Below the pieces are notes generated by a model. That model had not been told where the DNA came from. It did no database searches and saw only the letters and a program-made list of their open reading frames with translations. 8,810 nt of DNA from Deltaproteobacteria bacterium. Its GTDB lineage: Bacteria > Desulfobacterota > DSM-4660 > Desulfatiglandales > HGW-15. Below, in pieces: positions 4,968 to 8,810 of this stretch (its first letter is position 1; each line of letters opens with the position of its first letter). A program made the position numbers and the translations under genes. The stretch is from the NCBI GenBank assembly GCA_030671095.1, contig DAOVAK010000079.1, positions 1 through 8,810 of the forward strand, in the 5' to 3' direction.

Positions 4968-6740
4968 ATGGATCGTGCTGATGAGCTAAAGACATTTTAT
5001 CTTCAAAATACGCCCGGAGCAAAGATGGAAGGTAATCTTCTTAAGGCCCCATGTCCGTTTTGCGCAACAGACAAAGGGCAAAAGCCCGGTGTCATGGTGG
5101 CATATCTTGATCCTGAGAGTTTTTTCATGGGCTACTTCCGATGTTCGAACAGATGCATGCAGGGAGGGTTCCCTCCACACTTTGCCAGGATGATGGGGAT
5201 CCCTCCACAAAATGTGCCAGGGCACGATCCAGATCGGGAACCCTTTGTGCAGGACATCATTTTTCCCACCAAGAACCTTAATCTGGAGCTTGAGAAATTC
5301 AGGTCTCTCATGACCGAAAACGAGTATAACCATTTCAAGGCGTTTAGCGTATCAAAGAGCGTAGTTGACGCCATGAAGGTTGGCTACAATGGCCGGTATC
5401 TCGTCTATCCCTATTTTCTGGAAGATGGAAATTGCTATGCAGCTCGATGCGTTTTGCCTGATCGTGAGGAGGATAGTTTTTGGCACGGCGATGAAACGTT
5501 CTTTTCAGGAGGGTTCCGAATATTTAATACCCAGGAGATAGAGAGATGCGAGGATGGTGCATTGTTCATCACAGATGGGGAAAACAATCTTTTAACCCTT
5601 AAGGAGCTGGGGTATCCTGGCATAAGTGTGCCTTCTTACGGCGATCTGGAACTGGTGAGCGCGGAAAAATTGGCCTTTGTCAACCATGTCCTCTTGATCC
5701 TGATTAACACGCCAGAGGCTCGGCTTGCCGCACGCTCCTTTGCAACGAGACTGGGGTTTAAGTCCAGAATCTTGAAATGGCCATCCCACTTGAAGCGGGG
5801 ATATAGCCTGTGTCACCTGGCAAAAGAAAAGGGGAAAGGCTTCAGGACAGCTGTGACTTCCATGGTAAAGGCCTCAAAGGCCTTCTCTCCATTTGCCTCA
5901 CCGGAGAAGGAGCAGAGGCGATTTACAGACTCCCTGGAAAGGGAAAAAGGGAAGGAACTCCTTGGCTTGAGTTGTGGTTTTGAGAAGATGGATCAGGCCA
6001 TGAGTGGTATCCGGGATATTAACATCATGGGAGGACAGCCAAAGGCGGGGAAATCCTGTTTCTTTATCCAGGTATCCACAGAGATGGCGAGGCAGAAGAT
6101 CCCCGTCATATACTATGATTTTGAAAACGGTCGGCAGAAGATCTACACGAGAACCTTGTGCCGTCTAGCCAGACTTTCCGAAAAGGACATCAGGCAGGAA
6201 GACCTGGAAGAAAAGGCATCTAAGAGGTTGGAGATGGCTTACCAGGTTTTCAGGGATATGCTTCCCTATTTCCGGGTGGTCACAGATAGGAAATTGAGCC
6301 CCGATATCATGAGGCGGCAGATCGATTTTTTACAAAACGAGACAAGAAGAGACTACACGCTCGTGGTGGTGGACAGCCTGCACAAGCTTCCGTTCAAAGA
6401 TCTTTCAGAACGAAGAGCGGGTATCGATGAGTGGCTCCGTCACATGGAGTCCATTAGGGATGAAAAGCGTGTATCCTTTCTTGTTATTTCTGAACTCTCC
6501 CGCGGCGAAGGGGGAGGTTACGGTGGAAAACCGGACCTAAGCAGTTTCAAAGAATCCGGAGATATAGAATATAGCGCCGACAACGCCATGATTCTCACGC
6601 CCGATTGGGATCCCTTGGCGCCCATCTCTTCAGAGGAGAAGAGGAGCATCTTGTGGTTGGTGGCGAGCAGGGAGAATAGCCCCGGCAAGATTGCCGAATA
6701 TGTCTTGGATTATCCTTTCTGGGGATTTAGGGAGATGTGA
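4968..6740 (+). CDS. Primase-helicase-like protein (zinc ribbon, degenerate TOPRIM, DnaB/Twinkle-type RecA domain)
   Basis: A 590-residue protein with the domain order of phage T7 gp4 and mitochondrial Twinkle. An N-terminal zinc ribbon uses Cys29 and Cys32 (CPFC) and Cys59 and Cys63 (CSNRC). A TOPRIM-like region (about 196-262) follows, with FITDGENN at 200-207 and NTPEARLAA at 247-255. The C-terminal RecA-like motor (about 330-590) has Walker A GQPKAGKS (356-363), a glutamate after beta2 (Glu386 in DFENG), Walker B LVVVDS (465-470), a sensor-like ISELSR (507-512), the DnaB-family SGDIEYSADN stretch (530-539) and a final Arg568 in ASREN. The motor should be an ATP-driven, probably hexameric 5'-3' DNA helicase or translocase. 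The primase half looks impaired: the TOPRIM glutamate is Asp203 and the DxD pair reads NTP. No phage or plasmid genes flank it here, so it may be a domesticated or isolated mobile-element gene. Confidence 0.82.
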   Translation: MDRADELKTFYLQNTPGAKMEGNLLKAPCPFCATDKGQKPGVMVAYLDPESFFMGYFRCSNRCMQGGFPPHFARMMGIPPQNVPGHDPDREPFVQDIIFPTKNLNLELEKFRSLMTENEYNHFKAFSVSKSVVDAMKVGYNGRYLVYPYFLEDGNCYAARCVLPDREEDSFWHGDETFFSGGFRIFNTQEIERCEDGALFITDGENNLLTLKELGYPGISVPSYGDLELVSAEKLAFVNHVLLILINTPEARLAARSFATRLGFKSRILKWPSHLKRGYSLCHLAKEKGKGFRTAVTSMVKASKAFSPFASPEKEQRRFTDSLEREKGKELLGLSCGFEKMDQAMSGIRDINIMGGQPKAGKSCFFIQVSTEMARQKIPVIYYDFENGRQKIYTRTLCRLARLSEKDIRQEDLEEKASKRLEMAYQVFRDMLPYFRVVTDRKLSPDIMRRQIDFLQNETRRDYTLVVVDSLHKLPFKDLSERRAGIDEWLRHMESIRDEKRVSFLVISELSRGEGGGYGGKPDLSSFKESGDIEYSADNAMILTPDWDPLAPISSEEKRSILWLVASRENSPGKIAEYVLDYPFWGFREM

Positions 6741-6852
6741 CGGGGTGTGGCTCTCAGAGCCGGGGGGCACAAGGGGATAAGAGATAACTGCCTGACAACT
6801 GGCCTCCATAAAACCCAGGACACTGGTCCCGTTTCTAGGCAAAGTCTCTTGT
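6741..6852. other. Convergent intergenic gap with weak hairpins
   Basis: The gap between the primase-helicase stop and the four-cysteine gene stop holds a 5-bp hairpin, GGCTC (6749-6753) with GAGCC (6757-6761). It also holds a 4-bp hairpin, GGAC (6818-6821) with GTCC (6826-6829). The second is flanked by AAAA at 6810-6813 on one side and GTTTCT on the other, so it could be a weak bidirectional terminator. No gene is seen in the gap. Confidence 0.25.
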
Positions 6853-7119
6853 CTAGTCATCTTCCTTTTTTGCCTCCTTTGCCCTTTCAATTAGTTCCAC
6901 GAGGCTCTCAATTTTCGACTTTGGGGGGACAAATATTCTATTCAGCTCTTCCTTAGAGAAATGTTCTTCTAGAAATTGATTCACATCCAGCCGCATCTCC
7001 CAGCAGCCGACTATAAATCTGCAGGGAAGCATGTTATTCTCGGAACGGCAGAACCTAAAATTGACCTCACCGCCCACCCTGGGGCATCGAATCGTTTTTT
7101 CATCGTGCTGTTCGATCAA
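6853..7119 (-). CDS. Small four-cysteine protein of unknown function
   Basis: An 88-residue protein from a TTG start at 7119. Four cysteines (12, 24, 33, 39) in the N-terminal half, with TIRCPRVGGEVNFRFC and LPCRFIVGCW, have the look of a zinc or iron-sulfur knuckle. The C-terminal half is charged and helical (LEEHFSKEELNRIF, then KIESLVELIERAKEAKK). I recall similar short RCPRLGGEV-type hypothetical proteins in deltaproteobacteria but know no function. The TTG is chosen because a GGAGGG (7128-7133) lies 8 nt before it. An upstream in-frame GTG at 7149 would add ten residues but sits inside a terminator stem and has no ribosome binding site. The gene lies directly after that terminator, so it depends on readthrough or on an unseen promoter. 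It is convergent with the primase-helicase. Confidence 0.7.
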   Translation of the reverse strand: MIEQHDEKTIRCPRVGGEVNFRFCRSENNMLPCRFIVGCWEMRLDVNQFLEEHFSKEELNRIFVPPKSKIESLVELIERAKEAKKEDD

Positions 7120-7127
7120 TGTGTTTA

Positions 7128-7133
7128 CCCTCC
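7128..7133 (-). promoter_or_regulatory. Ribosome binding site that fixes the TTG start of the four-cysteine gene
   Basis: The minus strand reads GGAGGG here, 8 nt before the TTG at 7119. It is the only good Shine-Dalgarno near the 5' end of this gene and decides in favour of the TTG over the upstream GTG. It begins only 4 nt after the U-run of the terminator at 7138-7188. Confidence 0.6.
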
Positions 7134-7137
7134 ATGG

Positions 7138-7188
7138 AAAAAGGGGCACACTCGCAGGACTTAAGGAATTAAGCCTGCGAGTGCCCCC
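7138..7188 (-). terminator. Strong intrinsic terminator after trpB2 and the TAG-interrupted frame
   Basis: On the minus strand a long hairpin is followed by five Ts (7138-7142). In plus coordinates the arms are GGGGCA (7143-7148) with TGCCCC (7182-7187), a 2-nt bulge (7149-7150), then CTCGCAGG (7151-7158) with CCTGCGAG (7174-7181). The loop region can fold further as CTTAA (7160-7164) with TTAAG (7169-7173) around a 4-nt loop. With 14 GC-rich base pairs plus 5 more, this is a textbook Rho-independent terminator for transcription coming from trpB2. No T-run follows on the plus strand. Confidence 0.85.
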
Positions 7189-7334
7189 TTAAAGAAGTAG
7201 GCCACCTCATTTCCTCTCACCATTTTCGGTAGCCCAGAGAGGCGGTCCAGGGCCTCACAGCGCTTCTCGATCTCCTCAATGGGAGGCGCCTAGACTCCTA
7301 GCTTTCCCGAGAAGTATGCGTCAAAGCCAAACAT
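7161..7334 (-). pseudogene. 57-codon reading frame with an in-frame TAG, downstream of trpB2
   Basis: Reading from the ATG at 7334, the frame encodes MFGFDAYFSGKLGV, then TAG (7290-7292), then continues in the same frame for 42 codons (APPIEEIEKRCEAL..., ...GNEVAYFFKGALAGLIP) to TAA at 7161. Both sides look protein-like, with an amphipathic helix after the TAG. A modest AGG lies 5 nt before the ATG. It starts 48 nt after the trpB2 stop on the same strand and runs into the terminator, so it occupies the last slot of the trpB2 transcript. The simplest reading is a small gene broken by a nonsense mutation. The alternative of TAG readthrough, for example as pyrrolysine, is weakened because several genes here use TAG as a normal stop. 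I do not recognise the family. Confidence 0.42.
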
Positions 7335-7375
7335 ATATACCTGACTTTGGCCCCTCAAGGTTTTGGGCTCTAATC

Positions 7376-7392
7376 ACCGGGGTTAACCCGGT
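7376..7392. other. Hairpin at the trpB2 stop codon
   Basis: The inverted repeat ACCGGG (7376-7381) and CCCGGT (7387-7392) has a 5-nt loop that contains the trpB2 TAA stop. No T-run follows on the minus strand, so it is not a terminator by itself; the real terminator is at 7138-7188. Confidence 0.35.
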
Positions 7393-8747
7393 ACCTTAGG
7401 CAATTCAGCCTGCGCCTTCTTTATGTCTTCCTCAGGATAAGCATAATCTTCGAGTCCACCAGATATGTACTTATCATAGGCGGCAAGGTCGAAGTGCCCA
7501 TGGCCGCTGTGAGCTATCAAGATTGTTTTTGCTTCACCGGATTCTTTACACTTAAGGGCTTCATCAATAGCCACCTTGACATTGTGGCATGGCTCTGGAC
7601 CGGTGATAATGCCCTCAGTGCGGGCAAATTTTAGTCCGGCCTCGAATGTGGCCGTCTGGTGCACGGCTACGGCTTCAACCAGGCCCAGGTTATAGAGGTG
7701 GCATATGATTGGTGCCATCCCATGATAGCGCAAGCCTCCGGCATGAACCGGGGGCGGAATAAAGCCGTGGCCTAGGGTATGCATCTTGAGCAGGGGCGTC
7801 ATCCCGACTGAATCGGCAAAGTCATAGGCATATATTCCCCTTGTTATAGACGGGCAGCTTTGTGGCTCAACGCAGATAACCCGCAGGTCTGGTTTCTCTC
7901 CGCTGATCTTATCCCTGATCCAGGGCAGGAACTGCCCGCCGAAGTTGGAGCCACCGCCAGTGTTGCCAACAATAATATCAGGGTAAGCATCTGCCATCTC
8001 CATTTGTTTCCTGCACTCTTCCCCTTGGATGGTTTGGTGAAGTAGGACATGGTTGAGCACACTGCCCAGAGAGTAGTGGGTATCATCACGACCTACGGCA
8101 TCCTGTACTGCTTCACTGATAGCCAGCCCCAGGCTGCCAGGACAATCGGGCCATTTTTCAAGCATGTCTCGTCCCGCTTTGGTTTCCGTGCTAGGGCTGG
8201 GTATACACGTTGCCCCCCAGGTCTCCATTGCGATGCGGCGGTAAGGTTTCTGGTTATAACTGATCCTGACCATATAGACCATGATCTCTACACCGAAGAA
8301 TGCACCGGACATACTCAGGGCACTCCCCCACTGCCCAGCGCCAGTCTCGGTAGTTATGCGCTTGATGCCCTCCTTCATGTTATAGTAGCACTGTGCTGTA
8401 GCGGTATTGGGCTTGTGGCTACCCGCCTGGTTTGTTCCTTCATATTTGTAGAAAATCTTGGCCGGTGTATCCAGGGCCTTCTCCAGCCGATATGCCCGGT
8501 GTAGCACCGTTGGCCTCCAGGTGCGGTAGACATCCTGTAGCTCCTCAGGGATTTCAATCCAGCGCTCAGTGCTCACCTCCTGCTTAATAATCTCCATGGG
8601 AAATAGGGGAGCCAGGTCCTCGGGGCCTATCGGCTTTCCCGTCCCTGGGTGTAAAGGTGGTGGCAAGGGCTCTGGTAAATCGGCCTGGATGTTATACCAG
8701 TGAGTCGGCATGTCCTTTTGGTCAAGAAAAAACATTGCTCTCTTCAT
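7383..8747 (-). CDS. trpB: Tryptophan synthase beta chain, TrpB2 type
   Basis: A 454-residue PLP enzyme whose length and signatures match the TrpB2 subfamily, not the shorter (about 400) canonical TrpB1. It has the N-terminal [14 protein letters not shown] block, [13 protein letters not shown], the PLP-binding GSHKPN with Lys112, the catalytic-loop TETGAGQWG (Glu134), the phosphate-binding GGGSNF (264-269), and the TrpB2-typical HAGGLRYHG (335-343) and SGHGHFD (414-420). The family joins indole and serine to make tryptophan. TrpB2 enzymes often lack the TrpA-binding surface and are thought to salvage indole or act alone; some organisms use them on other serine-type substrates. No trpA or other trp gene is visible. 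The ATG at 8747 is fixed by a strong AGGAGG 5 nt upstream. It is the first visible gene of a minus-strand unit ending at the terminator at 7138-7188. Confidence 0.94.
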   Translation of the reverse strand: MKRAMFFLDQKDMPTHWYNIQADLPEPLPPPLHPGTGKPIGPEDLAPLFPMEIIKQEVSTERWIEIPEELQDVYRTWRPTVLHRAYRLEKALDTPAKIFYKYEGTNQAGSHKPNTATAQCYYNMKEGIKRITTETGAGQWGSALSMSGAFFGVEIMVYMVRISYNQKPYRRIAMETWGATCIPSPSTETKAGRDMLEKWPDCPGSLGLAISEAVQDAVGRDDTHYSLGSVLNHVLLHQTIQGEECRKQMEMADAYPDIIVGNTGGGSNFGGQFLPWIRDKISGEKPDLRVICVEPQSCPSITRGIYAYDFADSVGMTPLLKMHTLGHGFIPPPVHAGGLRYHGMAPIICHLYNLGLVEAVAVHQTATFEAGLKFARTEGIITGPEPCHNVKVAIDEALKCKESGEAKTILIAHSGHGHFDLAAYDKYISGGLEDYAYPEEDIKKAQAELPKVPG

Positions 8748-8750
8748 TTT

Positions 8751-8759
8751 CTCCTCCTT
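8751..8759 (-). promoter_or_regulatory. Ribosome binding site of trpB2
   Basis: The minus strand reads AAGGAGGAG, with the AGGAGG core ending 5 nt before the ATG at 8747. It is a strong match that fixes the start. No convincing promoter is seen in the remaining 50 nt to the window edge, though an AT-rich stretch (TATTAATAATAA on the minus strand) lies just upstream. Confidence 0.8.
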
Positions 8760-8810
8760 TCCTTGGCTGTTATTATTAATAGAGCCCGCAACAACCCGAA
8801 CCGCGGACTG

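Noticed and set aside
4968..6740. A prophage or plasmid replication module
   Set aside because: Only one phage-like gene is present. There is no integrase, terminase, capsid, replication initiator or att-like repeat, so a mobile element cannot be called.
6810..6831. Intrinsic terminator for the four-cysteine gene
   Set aside because: The stem is only 4 bp and the T-run is separated from it by three bases and a mismatch, so it is listed only as part of a weakly structured gap.
6747..6956. A 69-codon plus-strand frame after the primase-helicase gene
   Set aside because: It overlaps the four-cysteine gene in antisense, starts without a ribosome binding site and has low-complexity composition.
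7120..7149. Upstream GTG start for the four-cysteine protein
   Set aside because: The GTG lies within the terminator stem at 7138-7188 and lacks a Shine-Dalgarno, whereas the TTG at 7119 has GGAGGG at 8 nt.
7290..7292. Pyrrolysine codon as the primary explanation of the in-frame TAG
   Set aside because: TAG is a common ordinary stop in this window, and no pyl gene or methylamine methyltransferase is visible. It is kept only as an alternative to a nonsense mutation.
8049..8504. A 151-codon plus-strand frame over trpB2
   Set aside because: It is antisense to trpB2, which has complete catalytic motifs; the frame is a by-product of its codon use.

Overview
The window looks like chromosomal DNA of a Gram-negative, probably anaerobic bacterium. 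My best guess is Desulfobacterota (deltaproteobacteria) or a relative. The guess rests on a periplasm-facing DsbD, a PEP synthase, a TrpB2-type tryptophan synthase beta chain and moderate GC content. No 16S or other phylogenetic marker is present, so this is inference. There is no tRNA, rRNA, CRISPR array or insertion sequence.

Layout. (1) 1-2087, plus strand: the 3' end of phosphoenolpyruvate synthase (ppsA), then after 3 nt a FabH-type beta-ketoacyl synthase III, then after 103 nt an alpha/beta hydrolase. (2) 2088-2706, plus strand: a GNAT acetyltransferase with its own sigma70-like promoter and a leader of roughly 115 nt. (3) 2707-4714, minus strand: dsbD, a complete three-domain periplasmic thiol reductase system. 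A 32-codon reading frame with a good ribosome binding site, a sigma70-like promoter and an overlapping dyad lie upstream of it. GNAT and dsbD converge on a strong hairpin at 2727-2761. (4) 4968-6740, plus strand, divergent from dsbD: a primase-helicase-like protein with a zinc ribbon, a degenerate TOPRIM region and a DnaB/Twinkle-type RecA motor. (5) 6853-7119, minus strand: a small four-cysteine protein of unknown function. (6) 7138-8747, minus strand: trpB2 followed by a 57-codon reading frame interrupted by an in-frame TAG, then a strong intrinsic terminator whose U-run ends just before the Shine-Dalgarno of the four-cysteine gene.

How the genes may work together. PpsA supplies phosphoenolpyruvate for gluconeogenic growth. 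The KASIII and hydrolase genes beside it suggest acyl-CoA or acyl-ACP chemistry, but no dedicated pathway can be read from three genes. DsbD carries electrons from cytoplasmic thioredoxin to periplasmic disulfides. The primase-helicase has no phage or plasmid neighbours here. TrpB2 stands alone without trpA, as often seen for this subfamily.

The most interesting items are the primase-helicase whose TOPRIM acidic residues appear lost, the in-frame TAG reading frame after trpB2, the terminator placed like an attenuator before the four-cysteine gene, and the 32-codon frame ahead of dsbD.
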